Origin: Arenibacter sp. 6A1
GTDB taxonomy: Bacteria; Bacteroidota; Bacteroidia; Flavobacteriales; Flavobacteriaceae
Assembly (NCBI RefSeq): GCF_012272855.1
Contig: NZ_JAAXCQ010000003.1
Span: 1 to 64,000, forward strand
Direction of reading: 5' to 3'
Length of the DNA stretch: 64,000 nucleotides
Positions 54,496 to 62,757 of the stretch are shown piece after piece. Numbering within the stretch: the stretch's first letter is position 1; every line of letters starts with the position of its first letter. The position numbers and the translations under genes were made by a program. The notes under the pieces are model-generated. The model was not told the DNA's origin, did no database searches, and saw only the letters and a program-made list of their open reading frames with translations.

Positions 54496-54882
54496 TTAAC
54501 GTTTAGAGAACTGGAATTTCTTACGAGCTTTCTTCTGACCGAATTTCTTACGTTCAACCATTCTTGGATCTCTAGTTAAAAGTCCTTCTGGTTTAAGCAC
54601 CAATCTGTTTTCAGCATCTACTTCGCATAATGCTCTAGAGATAGCCAAACGAACAGCTTCTGCTTGTCCAGTAATACCACCACCGTAAACATTAACAGTA
54701 ACATCAAAGTTTTCTTCGTTGTTAGTCAATGCAAAAGGTTGTTTTACTTTGTACTGCAAAGTTGGAGTTGGAAAATACGTACCAAGATCTTTCTTGTTAA
54801 TAGTGATATTTCCATTTCCTTGAGAAACATAAACACGGGCTACCGCTGTTTTTCTTCTACCAATCTTATGAATTATTTCCAT
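54496..54882 (-). CDS. rpsI: Ribosomal protein S9
   Basis: 128 residues. IGRRKTAVARVYV at the start and the C-terminal RDPRMVERKKFGQKKARKKFQFSKR, whose basic tail reaches the decoding P site, are diagnostic. It starts 1 bp after the rplM stop (same operon). Confidence 0.97.
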   Translation of the reverse strand: MEIIHKIGRRKTAVARVYVSQGNGNITINKKDLGTYFPTPTLQYKVKQPFALTNNEENFDVTVNVYGGGITGQAEAVRLAISRALCEVDAENRLVLKPEGLLTRDPRMVERKKFGQKKARKKFQFSKR

Positions 54883-54883
54883 A

Positions 54884-55339
54884 TTACTTAAGGTCGTTTA
54901 CGTTAATTGCTGTCGGTTTTTGAGCTTCTTGATTGTGAGTAGAACCTGCATTTACTTTTAGATTACGGAATAAAGCAGCACCTAATTTGTTCTTAGGTAA
55001 CATCCCTTTAATCGATTTTTCTAAAATTTTTGCTGGGTCCTTGGCCAACAATTCTTTAGCTGTTGTAAACCTCTGGCCTCCTGGGTATCCGGTATGACGG
55101 ACATAGGTTTTTGAATCCCACTTCTTTCCAGTTAAGTTGATTTTTTCTGCATTGATAATAACAACATTATCTCCACAATCAACATGTGGTGTAAAATTAG
55201 GTTTATGCTTCCCTCTAAGTAACTGAGCTACTTTAGAAGCAAGACGGCCCAATGTTTCTCCTTCAGCATCAACTAGTAACCATTGTTTTTCAACGGTTGC
55301 CTTATTGGCCGAAATCGTCTTGTAGCTTAATGTATCCAC
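54884..55339 (-). CDS. rplM: Ribosomal protein L13
   Basis: 151 residues. [38 protein letters not shown] and [11 protein letters not shown] are standard L13 motifs. First gene of rplM-rpsI, with a well-formed promoter at 55388-55417. Confidence 0.97.
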   Translation of the reverse strand: MDTLSYKTISANKATVEKQWLLVDAEGETLGRLASKVAQLLRGKHKPNFTPHVDCGDNVVIINAEKINLTGKKWDSKTYVRHTGYPGGQRFTTAKELLAKDPAKILEKSIKGMLPKNKLGAALFRNLKVNAGSTHNQEAQKPTAINVNDLK

Positions 55340-55387
55340 ACTAAATAAATTTATTTATTAAACACTTCTATCCCGTTTAACGGGCTG

Positions 55388-55417
55388 CAAATGTACAATT
55401 ATTAAGTTGAATTCCAA
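55388..55417 (-). promoter_or_regulatory. rplM promoter (TTG-N19-TAnnTTTG)
   Basis: The minus strand reads TTG, 19 bp, TACATTTG: an exact match to the Bacteroidota housekeeping promoter consensus including spacing. Transcription would start near 55382, just at the cccgtttaacggg palindrome, giving a leader of about 43 nt. Confidence 0.85.
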
Positions 55418-55720
55418 ATGGTTGTTTCTTATTATTTATTGTTTTTTCTTTTTTATGGTGAAAAAAAGCCGCTTTTCCGATGAAATACAATTTTGTATTG
55501 CCTTGGGGGCTAGCTAAATTAAGAAATGTTGGCGACATAGAATATATTTATTTTCAGCTAAAATTTAACAAATTCACATAGCAACTAAAAAAGAAAACCA
55601 TTGATGATCTATCTATATAAAGAATCTTTCAAAACCTGCTTTTCTTTTATTGTCAAGAAGAATTAATTTCCTTTTTTTTTTTTGGAAGGTATGGGGTTTA
55701 GCGTAGTTTCAAAAACCAAA

Positions 55721-55752
55721 AAATGCCCCGTTACAGAAGTAATGGGGCATTT
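55721..55752 (-). terminator. polA terminator
   Basis: aaatgccccgttac and gtaatggggcattt form a 14-bp stem with one G-T-type mismatch, and a U-rich tail follows on the minus strand. It lies 24 bp beyond the polA stop. Confidence 0.88.
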
Positions 55753-55775
55753 AAGCAAGTGATTTTGTTAAATCC

Positions 55776-58613
55776 TTAATGGGCTTCTAACCAATTGTCT
55801 CCAATACCTATTTCTACGTCTAAGGGTACTGGTAGGGTGTAAGCATTTTCCATTTCCGATTTTATCATGGTTTTTATGTCCTCTAATTCGGGTTTGTAAA
55901 CATCAAAGACCAATTCATCATGTACTTGAAGGAGCATCTTGGTTTTGTAGTTCCCTTCTTGTAGTTTTTGATAAATATTGATCATCGCAATTTTGATAAT
56001 GTCGGCTGCGCTTCCCTGTATAGGGGCATTGACGGCATTACGTTCTGCTGCGCCTCTTACGATGGCATTACTTCCGTTAATATCTTTTAAATACCTACGC
56101 CTGCCCAATACGGTTTGTACATAACCATTTTCCCGGGCAAAATTTACCTGATTGCTCATATAACTGCGCAATTTTGGATACGTCTCATAATAAGTATCTA
56201 TCAGTTCTTTTGCTTCGGCACGCGATAAGTCTGTTTGGTTGCTCAGTCCAAAGGCCGATACTCCATAAATAATCCCGAAGTTTACGGTTTTGGCATTGCT
56301 TCGTTGTTCACGGGTAACTTCTTCTAGTGGTACGTTAAATACTTTTGAGGCGGTAGAGGCGTGAATATCCTCGCCTTTTTTAAAAGCTTCTATCATAGTA
56401 GACTCTTCGCTAAGTGCCGCAATGATCCGCAATTCTATCTGTGAATAATCTGCCGCTAACAAAAGATAATTTTCATCCCTCGGAACAAAGGCCTTTCGTA
56501 CCTGTCTTCCTCTTTCGGTTCGTATGGGAATGTTCTGTAGGTTAGGGTTGTTGCTGCTTAACCTTCCTGTAGCTGCTACGGTTTGCATATAATCTGTATG
56601 TATCCTTCCTGTGTTGGCCTCAATTTGTTCTGGCAGTGCATCTATATAGGTGCTTTTTAATTTTGCCAATCCACGGTAATCCAATACACGCTGAATAATT
56701 TCGTGGTCCTTTGCCAAAAATGACAGCACGTCTTCGGAAGTAGAATACTGACCAGTTTTGGTTTTCTTTGGTTTGGCCACCAATTTTAATTTATCGAACA
56801 ATATTTCTCCCAACTGCTTTGGGGAAGCGATATTAAATTCGGCTCCGGCATCTTGGTAAATTTGTGTCTCTAGCGCTTTAATGTCATCATTTAGCGCCTG
56901 GGAGAGTGAATTTAAAAAGTCCTTGTCCAAGTTTATTCCCTCCTCTTCCATGGCTGCCAACACATGAAGTAGCGGAATTTCTATATCGTTGAATAAGGAT
57001 TCTGTATTGGCTTCCTTTAATTCTGGCCTAAAATGTTGTGCCAACTGATATGTAATGTCCGCATCTTCTACGGCATACTCGGTTTGTTGGTCTAAGGGAA
57101 CTTCGCGCATCGACAATTGGTTTTTTCCTTTTTTGCCAATGAGTTCGGTAATAGAGACAGGGGTGTAATTTAAATAGGTCTCGGCCAATATATCCATGTT
57201 ATGGCGCATATCGGGATTTATAAGGTAGTGAGCCAACATGGTGTCAAAACATTTCCCTTTGATGGTAATGTTGTATTTGCGAAGGACCTTGATGTCGTAT
57301 TTTAAATTCTGACCTATTTTTTCAATATGTTCTGCTTCGAAAAAGGGACGTAATTGCTCAATAATTTCTTGTGCTTCTGTCTTGTCTTCTGGAAAAGGAA
57401 TGTAAAAGCCTTTCCCTGCTTCCCAGCTAAAGGCTATACCCACTAATTCTGCTGTAAGCGGATTTAGGCCTGTAGTTTCGGTATCGAAGCACACCGAAGG
57501 TTGCTTCATGATATTTTGAAGAAAAAGCTTCATAGCCATCCCTGGAGCCACGTTTTGATAGACATGGGCTACATCCTTGATGGTTTTTCGGCTCGAACTT
57601 TCTTTAATGGTCCCCGATGCAGTATCGTCACCGCCTCCAAAGAGGGAGAACTGACCTACTCCGGCCTCGGGTGTTGGCTTCTGTTCGGACGGCTTGTCTT
57701 CCGAAGCTTCTTGCGTGGCTTCGGCATCCCTGGTGAACAATCTTAAGAATTGATCTTTTAACCTTCTAAACTCCAATTCTTCAAATAGCTCTTGTACCTT
57801 GTCCCCATCGGGCATGCTGAGCTCATAATCCTTAGCGTTAAAGGTAACATCGCAATCGGTATAAATAGTGGCTAGTTTTTTGGATAGGATACCTAATTCG
57901 GCATTTTCGATAATTTTCTCCTTCATTTTGCCCTTTAGTTTATCGGTATTGGCTAAAAGACCTTCCATAGAGCCAAATTGTTCAATAAACTTTTTAGCGG
58001 TTTTGTCCCCAACACCTGGTAAGCCAGGAATATTGTCACTGGCATCGCCCATCATCCCTAAATAGTCAATAACCTGTTCTGGGCGTTCTACGCCAAAACG
58101 TTCTTGGATCTCTGGAATACCCCAAATTTCTATCCCGTTGCCCATACGTGCTGGGCGGTACATAAAAATATTTTCGGAGACCAATTGTCCAAAGTCCTTG
58201 TCCGGGGTAACCATAAATACCTTGTAGTCTTCTTTCTCTGCTTGCTTGGCCAGGGTTCCTATAATATCATCGGCTTCCCAGCCCTCTAGTTCCACTACTG
58301 GAATATGCATGGCCTTTAAAATCTCTTGTATATAAGGTACAGCAATTTTAATGGCATCGGGAGTAGCATCTCTGTTGGCCTTGTAATCGGCAAACATTTC
58401 GGTACGGTCTACACTGCCGCCCTTATCAAAACAAACCGCAAGATGGTCTGGTTTCTCGCGCCGGATAACATCCAATAACGAATTCATAAATCCCATGATG
58501 GCAGAGGTGTCCATGCCTTTGGAATTGATTCTAGGGTTTTTTATGAGTGCATAGTACCCACGGAAAATTAATGCGAAAGCATCGAGTAGGAAAAGTTTTT
58601 TTTGTTCTGCCAT
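55776..58613 (-). CDS. polA: DNA polymerase I
   Basis: 945 residues, full three-domain enzyme. The 5' nuclease domain (about 1-290) has LFLLDAFALIFRGYYA and GVGDKTAKKFIEQFG. The 3'-5' exonuclease domain (about 330-530) keeps its DxE motif (CFDTETTGL), so proofreading is likely intact. The polymerase domain has motif A (LAADYSQIELRIIAALS), the O helix (RSNAKTVNFGIIYG) and motif C (LQVHDELVFDV). A Ser/Glu-rich linker follows the nuclease domain. Confidence 0.97.
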   Translation of the reverse strand: MAEQKKLFLLDAFALIFRGYYALIKNPRINSKGMDTSAIMGFMNSLLDVIRREKPDHLAVCFDKGGSVDRTEMFADYKANRDATPDAIKIAVPYIQEILKAMHIPVVELEGWEADDIIGTLAKQAEKEDYKVFMVTPDKDFGQLVSENIFMYRPARMGNGIEIWGIPEIQERFGVERPEQVIDYLGMMGDASDNIPGLPGVGDKTAKKFIEQFGSMEGLLANTDKLKGKMKEKIIENAELGILSKKLATIYTDCDVTFNAKDYELSMPDGDKVQELFEELEFRRLKDQFLRLFTRDAEATQEASEDKPSEQKPTPEAGVGQFSLFGGGDDTASGTIKESSSRKTIKDVAHVYQNVAPGMAMKLFLQNIMKQPSVCFDTETTGLNPLTAELVGIAFSWEAGKGFYIPFPEDKTEAQEIIEQLRPFFEAEHIEKIGQNLKYDIKVLRKYNITIKGKCFDTMLAHYLINPDMRHNMDILAETYLNYTPVSITELIGKKGKNQLSMREVPLDQQTEYAVEDADITYQLAQHFRPELKEANTESLFNDIEIPLLHVLAAMEEEGINLDKDFLNSLSQALNDDIKALETQIYQDAGAEFNIASPKQLGEILFDKLKLVAKPKKTKTGQYSTSEDVLSFLAKDHEIIQRVLDYRGLAKLKSTYIDALPEQIEANTGRIHTDYMQTVAATGRLSSNNPNLQNIPIRTERGRQVRKAFVPRDENYLLLAADYSQIELRIIAALSEESTMIEAFKKGEDIHASTASKVFNVPLEEVTREQRSNAKTVNFGIIYGVSAFGLSNQTDLSRAEAKELIDTYYETYPKLRSYMSNQVNFARENGYVQTVLGRRRYLKDINGSNAIVRGAAERNAVNAPIQGSAADIIKIAMINIYQKLQEGNYKTKMLLQVHDELVFDVYKPELEDIKTMIKSEMENAYTLPVPLDVEIGIGDNWLEAH

Positions 58614-58664
58614 TTTGGGATGTCTAGGATCTATTAAATTGTATGCTTTATAATATGAATAGTA

Positions 58665-59657
58665 TTATTGGTAGAATGATGCTGGTTTTTTGTCAAAATG
58701 TCCTTCTTCGGAATAAGAACGATAGCTAAATCCTGGGTGTACGCAATAGCCTCCGGTTTCGCCTTTTTTGTTAATGGCAATAAATCCGATCTGGAAATCC
58801 TTACGGCCTTTATTTTTGGCCATGATACGTTTTACTCCTTCTTCACAGGCTTCTTGAGGCGATTTTCCCTGGCGCATTAATTCTACGATCAAAAAACTAC
58901 CTACGGTTCTGACCACTTCTTCGCCTACTCCTGTGGCTGTAGCAGCACCTACCTCGTTGTCTACAAATAGCCCTGCTCCAATAATAGGGGAGTCGCCAAC
59001 CCTTCCGGCCATTTTGTATCCCATACCACTAGTGGTACAAGCACCGGCAATATCGCCATTTTTATCGATGGCCAGCATACCTATAGTGTCGTGGTTCTCT
59101 ATGTTGATGATGGTTTCGTATTTAGAGGTCTCTTTCCATGCCAACCAATCTTTCTTAGCCTTTTCGGTCAGAAGGTTTACTTTAGGAAACCCTTTTTCGT
59201 ATGCGAATTGTTCGGCTCCTTTTCCTGCGAGCATTACATGAGGGGTGTCTTCCATCACCTTACGGGCCACAGAAACAGGGTGTTCTATATTTTCCATGCA
59301 CAACACTGCCCCGCAGTTGCCGTCCTTGTCCATAATACAGGCATCAAGGGTTACATTCCCATCTCTATCGGGTCTTCCTCCGTTCCCTACGGTTTCGTTG
59401 CTTAGGTCGGCCTCTTCAACCATAACACCTTGTTCTACGGCGTCTAGGGCAGAACCACCTTTGTCCAAAACTTCCCAGGCTTTTGCCGTGGCATTCATAA
59501 AATTCCAAGTGCAAATGGCAATAGGGATAATCGCTTTTCCCTCTCCGCCGGGTAGGGTAGCTGCTTTTTTATCTTCTTGGCAAGAGGCTAAAATAGGGGC
59601 TGTAATTAGACCTGCGGTGCTAAGGGTCGAATTTTTAAGGAAGTTTCTTCTTTTCAT
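58665..59657 (-). CDS. Glycosylasparaginase (N4-GlcNAc-asparaginase), exported
   Basis: 330 residues. The start MKRRNFLKNSTLSTAGLITAPILASC has a twin-Arg-like motif and a Cys at 26, so it is likely exported via Tat or as a lipoprotein. The catalytic Thr191 lies in ENHDTIGMLA, the autocleavage site of Ntn hydrolases of this family. Other family motifs include NVTLDACIMDKDGNCGAV and GRVGDSPIIGAGLFVDN. It cleaves the GlcNAc-Asn bond of N-glycan remnants. It is divergent from cutC. Confidence 0.92.
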   Translation of the reverse strand: MKRRNFLKNSTLSTAGLITAPILASCQEDKKAATLPGGEGKAIIPIAICTWNFMNATAKAWEVLDKGGSALDAVEQGVMVEEADLSNETVGNGGRPDRDGNVTLDACIMDKDGNCGAVLCMENIEHPVSVARKVMEDTPHVMLAGKGAEQFAYEKGFPKVNLLTEKAKKDWLAWKETSKYETIINIENHDTIGMLAIDKNGDIAGACTTSGMGYKMAGRVGDSPIIGAGLFVDNEVGAATATGVGEEVVRTVGSFLIVELMRQGKSPQEACEEGVKRIMAKNKGRKDFQIGFIAINKKGETGGYCVHPGFSYRSYSEEGHFDKKPASFYQ

Positions 59658-59699
59658 TGCTTTGTGATACTTAAATTTAAGGCATTAAATATAAGAAAT

Positions 59700-60425
59700 A
59701 TGATTGTAGAAGTGTGTGCCAATTCCGTAGAATCTGCCATAAATGCCCAAAGTGCTGGTGCTGATAGAATTGAACTTTGTGCAGAACTAGCGGTAGGAGG
59801 GCTTACCCCCTCCCTAGGGTTTCTGAAATTGATAAAGGAACATATCAGTATCCCTGTCAATGTCCTGATTAGGCCAAGAAGTGGCGATTTTAGTTATTCG
59901 GACTATGAATTCCAGATTATGAAAAACGATATTGAACGTTGTGTCGATATGGGGTTTAATGGGATTGTTACCGGAGTATTACAGCGCGACTGCACTTTGG
60001 ATGTAGTCCGTACAAAGGAATTGGTTGCGTTGGCGAAACCTTTGGAATTTACCTTTCACCGGGCTTTTGATTGGGTGAGGGATCCTTTCGAGACCTTGGC
60101 TCAATTAGAATCTATGGGGGTCCATACAATTTTGAGTTCCGGACAGCAGCCCTCTAGCGTAAAAGGTATAGACACCTTGATAAAGTTAAAGGAACAAGCT
60201 AAAAAATGTACTATTATGCCGGGTGGAGGTGTGCGTCCTAATAATGTGAACAATTTTAAATCACAGGGCTTTAAAGCAATTCATTTGTCTGGGGTGCAAT
60301 TCCAAAAAAACTTGGAAGTAGTTCCTGCAATACCTATGAGTAGTCCGGGCTTTTTAAAAGACGACGAAATTCTTATTAGTAATATAGATACTTTGAAAGA
60401 GGTAGTGCGGATTGTAAAAGAATAG
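59700..60425 (+). CDS. cutC: CutC family protein
   Basis: 241 residues from ATG 59700. A GTG at 59664 in the same frame is less likely, because the CutC homology begins at IVEVCANSVESAINAQSAGADRIELC. Further TIM-barrel motifs: GGLTPSLGFL, VLIRPRSGDF, FHRAFDW, ILSSGQ and MPGGGVRPNNV. The family is linked to copper homeostasis, but the biochemical role remains unsettled. Confidence 0.93.
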   Translation: MIVEVCANSVESAINAQSAGADRIELCAELAVGGLTPSLGFLKLIKEHISIPVNVLIRPRSGDFSYSDYEFQIMKNDIERCVDMGFNGIVTGVLQRDCTLDVVRTKELVALAKPLEFTFHRAFDWVRDPFETLAQLESMGVHTILSSGQQPSSVKGIDTLIKLKEQAKKCTIMPGGGVRPNNVNNFKSQGFKAIHLSGVQFQKNLEVVPAIPMSSPGFLKDDEILISNIDTLKEVVRIVKE

Positions 60426-60474
60426 GCGTTGCTGTCATAAAATGAAATACCTTTATACATATTAAAATAGGCTT

Positions 60475-61704
60475 ATGTTGCGTTGGATAGTTTTTGTTGT
60501 CATTTACATAGTACTTGGTATATATACATTACAGGCCTTGCGGACCGCTTCTCGATTTCCGTGGGTATATTATATGTATATGTTGCTATCGTTTTTGGTG
60601 TTGGGTAATTTTATGTACCAATTTACATGGGGCGATAACGAAGGGCGGGTACTCAGTATCGCTAAAAGTTATGCCTTTGGGTTATTATTGGCCATGCTTA
60701 CCTTTAAGATAATAACGATGGTATTCTTGTTTTCCGAGGATATGTTTAGGTTCCTTACTGCCACTTACCATAAAATTTTCGGAAAGTCTAAGGAGTTTAG
60801 CTTTCCCGAACGTCGCCGAATTTTAAGCCTTATAGCGATGGGGATTGCTGCTTTGCCGTTCTCGGCCTTGTTGTACGGGATGTATAAGGGTAAATATAAT
60901 TTTAAGGTGTTGAAGTACGAATTGGAGTTTGATGATTTGCCACCCGCTTTTAATGGCTATCAAATTACACAAATCTCGGACATACATAGTGGTAGTTTCG
61001 ATGATAGGGAGAAAATTGCCTATGCCATAGACCTTATTAACGAACAAAAAAGCGATCTGCTTGTTTTTACTGGCGATATGGTTAATAACAAGGCCGAAGA
61101 AATGTTTCCATGGAAAGATCTTTTTGCTAGTCTGGAGGCTAAAGATGGCAAGTATTCGGTCTTGGGGAACCACGATTATGGCGACTATGTAAATTGGGAG
61201 ACCGATGCTGCGAAAAAAGAAAACCTTGAAGCCCTTAAGGCATTGCAGAAAGATATGGGGTTTAACTTGTTGCTGAACGAAAGTAGGTATTTGCAAAAGG
61301 GCGACGATAAAATAGCCCTTATCGGAGTGGAGAATTGGGGAAGAGGCGGATTTAAAAAAGCAGGAGACCTAGGGAAAGCTACGGCCGAAATAGGTAATAA
61401 TGATTTTAAAATTCTAATGAGTCACGATCCCTCGCATTGGGAAGATGTGGTACTTCATGACAAACTTCATTACCATCTTACCTTAAGCGGCCATACCCAT
61501 GGGATGCAATTTGGTATTGAGATCCCTGGTTGGGTTAAATGGAGTCCGGCGAAGTGGCGCTATAAATACTGGGCGGGAGTATATGAGGAAATGGGGCAGT
61601 TGATAAATGTAAACCGTGGTTTTGGGTTTTTGGGCTATCCTGGTAGGGTAGGCATTTGGCCAGAGGTAACGGTGATTACCTTAAAAAAGAAGTCGTTAAG
61701 CTGA
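60475..61704 (+). CDS. Membrane-anchored metallophosphoesterase
   Basis: 409 residues. Four hydrophobic segments (about 2-20, 30-48, 60-82, 115-133) are followed by a calcineurin-type phosphoesterase domain (about 158-400). Metal motifs are QISDIHSGSFDD, FTGDMVNNK, GNHDYGDY, MSHDPSHW and SGHTHGMQ. The layout is that of YkuE/YaeI-like enzymes acting at the cytoplasmic membrane; the substrate (for example lipid diphosphates) is not known here. Confidence 0.92.
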   Translation: MLRWIVFVVIYIVLGIYTLQALRTASRFPWVYYMYMLLSFLVLGNFMYQFTWGDNEGRVLSIAKSYAFGLLLAMLTFKIITMVFLFSEDMFRFLTATYHKIFGKSKEFSFPERRRILSLIAMGIAALPFSALLYGMYKGKYNFKVLKYELEFDDLPPAFNGYQITQISDIHSGSFDDREKIAYAIDLINEQKSDLLVFTGDMVNNKAEEMFPWKDLFASLEAKDGKYSVLGNHDYGDYVNWETDAAKKENLEALKALQKDMGFNLLLNESRYLQKGDDKIALIGVENWGRGGFKKAGDLGKATAEIGNNDFKILMSHDPSHWEDVVLHDKLHYHLTLSGHTHGMQFGIEIPGWVKWSPAKWRYKYWAGVYEEMGQLINVNRGFGFLGYPGRVGIWPEVTVITLKKKSLS

Positions 61705-61793
61705 TTTTAATGTAGCTTTAGAGGCAAAAGACTGCGTGGGGTAAACCTTTTCGCATTTTTTCTTACTTTTGAATATAACCAAACACATGGTAT

Positions 61794-62090
61794 ATGTCTA
61801 AATTTGGCGAATTAATAGATGTTAATGTTCCGGTCCTATTAAATTTTTATGCGGAATGGAACGAACCCTCCACTTCAATGCATCCGGTTTTAAAGGATGT
61901 GGCAGCTGCTTTGGGCGACAAGGGCAAGGTTATAAAAATTGATGTGGATAAAAACAGAGAGCTTTCTCAGGCATTAAGGGTAAGCGGATTGCCTACGCTG
62001 ATGATCTACAGAAAAGGGGAAATGGTTTGGCGCCAAAGTGGGGAGCAGGATGCCAATACCCTTATTGGGATCTTAAATGAATATATCTAA
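61794..62090 (+). CDS. Thioredoxin-fold protein lacking the CxxC motif
   Basis: 98 residues of thioredoxin fold: PVLLNFYAEWNEPSTSMHPVLKDVA, VIKIDVDKNRELSQALRVSGLPTLMIYRKG (with the cis-Pro GLPT) and ILNEYI. Where redox-active thioredoxins have WCGPC, this has WNEPS (22-26), so both cysteines are gone and it cannot act as a dithiol reductase. It may serve as a binding or chaperone protein. There is no signal peptide. Confidence 0.85.
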   Translation: MSKFGELIDVNVPVLLNFYAEWNEPSTSMHPVLKDVAAALGDKGKVIKIDVDKNRELSQALRVSGLPTLMIYRKGEMVWRQSGEQDANTLIGILNEYI

Positions 62091-62591
62091 AAGCGGGATT
62101 CCCTTGGCTTGTATAGCGGTAGTATAATTGGTTTTTCTCTAGGGTAAAACCTAACTGTTGTCATTGCGGCTATCCTAATTGATTTTCTTGCTAGCTGAAG
62201 CAGGCTAAAGTCGGGACTTTATTATCGTATCGTTTTTTTTAATTGATACTTTGTAAAGAAGACCATATACAGTACTTACTATAATGTACCCCTTATTGAG
62301 AACCTAGTGGAAAATATAGGTTTTATAGATTAGGGGCGAATCTTAATTCTGTATTCCTCTGAAATCTTCTTAATATCTAATGTATATATGGAGGCCTAGT
62401 TTTTGGACCCTTTTTTTAAAGGCTGATTCTGAACAACTAGGACTATTTCTGTTTTATATTTTCAAGGTACTTCTTCCGTAGAGTGTACGTTCAAATGTGG
62501 CTATATGTTCTTGCTTTGTAATGCATTAGCTCTTGTTTGATGGCTACCATAGATCATTGGTTCTAAGTGGTGTTTTTGTTGTAATATTTTT

Positions 62592-62671
62592 GCGTTAGGG
62601 ACCGCGGCGGCATCCCCGCAGCGGAGCAAGGGATATAGACAAGGGCCCGCCCGACGAAGGAGGGAACGCCC
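62592..62671 (-). repeat. 80-bp GC-rich repeat, copy 2 (inverted)
   Basis: On the minus strand it reads gggcgttccctccttcgtcg ... ending tccctaacgc, matching 52002-52081 with four differences by my count. Confidence 0.9.
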
Positions 62672-62696
62672 AAATAATAAGAAGAATGGCCATAAA

Positions 62697-62724
62697 AAAT
62701 TCCCGAGCCATAGACCCGGGAATT
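62697..62724 (-). terminator. Terminator of the DUF2723 gene
   Basis: aattcccg and cgggaatt arms, with a longer imperfect stem inside, and a U tract on the minus strand. It lies 34 bp after the gene's stop. Confidence 0.85.
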
Positions 62725-62757
62725 GTTGTTTTACTTGCTTTAATATCGCTATGTGAG

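Larger units (their letters stand above)
55340..55775. other. Intergenic region with rplM promoter and polA terminator
   Basis: The 5' leader of rplM contains two palindromes, taaataaatttattta (55342-55357) and cccgtttaacggg (55372-55384). The promoter is at 55388-55417, and the polA terminator at 55721-55752. No gene is seen. Confidence 0.6.
62091..62757. other. Intergenic region with the inverted GGGCGTT repeat
   Basis: It holds the 80-bp repeat (62592-62671) and a terminator (62697-62724) of the DUF2723 gene. The first ~500 bp are AT-rich with no gene, terminator or repeat that I can support. Confidence 0.6.

Noticed and set aside
58933-59667. Plus-strand ORFs of 102-140 codons opposite the glycosylasparaginase gene
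   Set aside because: They are shadows of a well-identified minus-strand enzyme.
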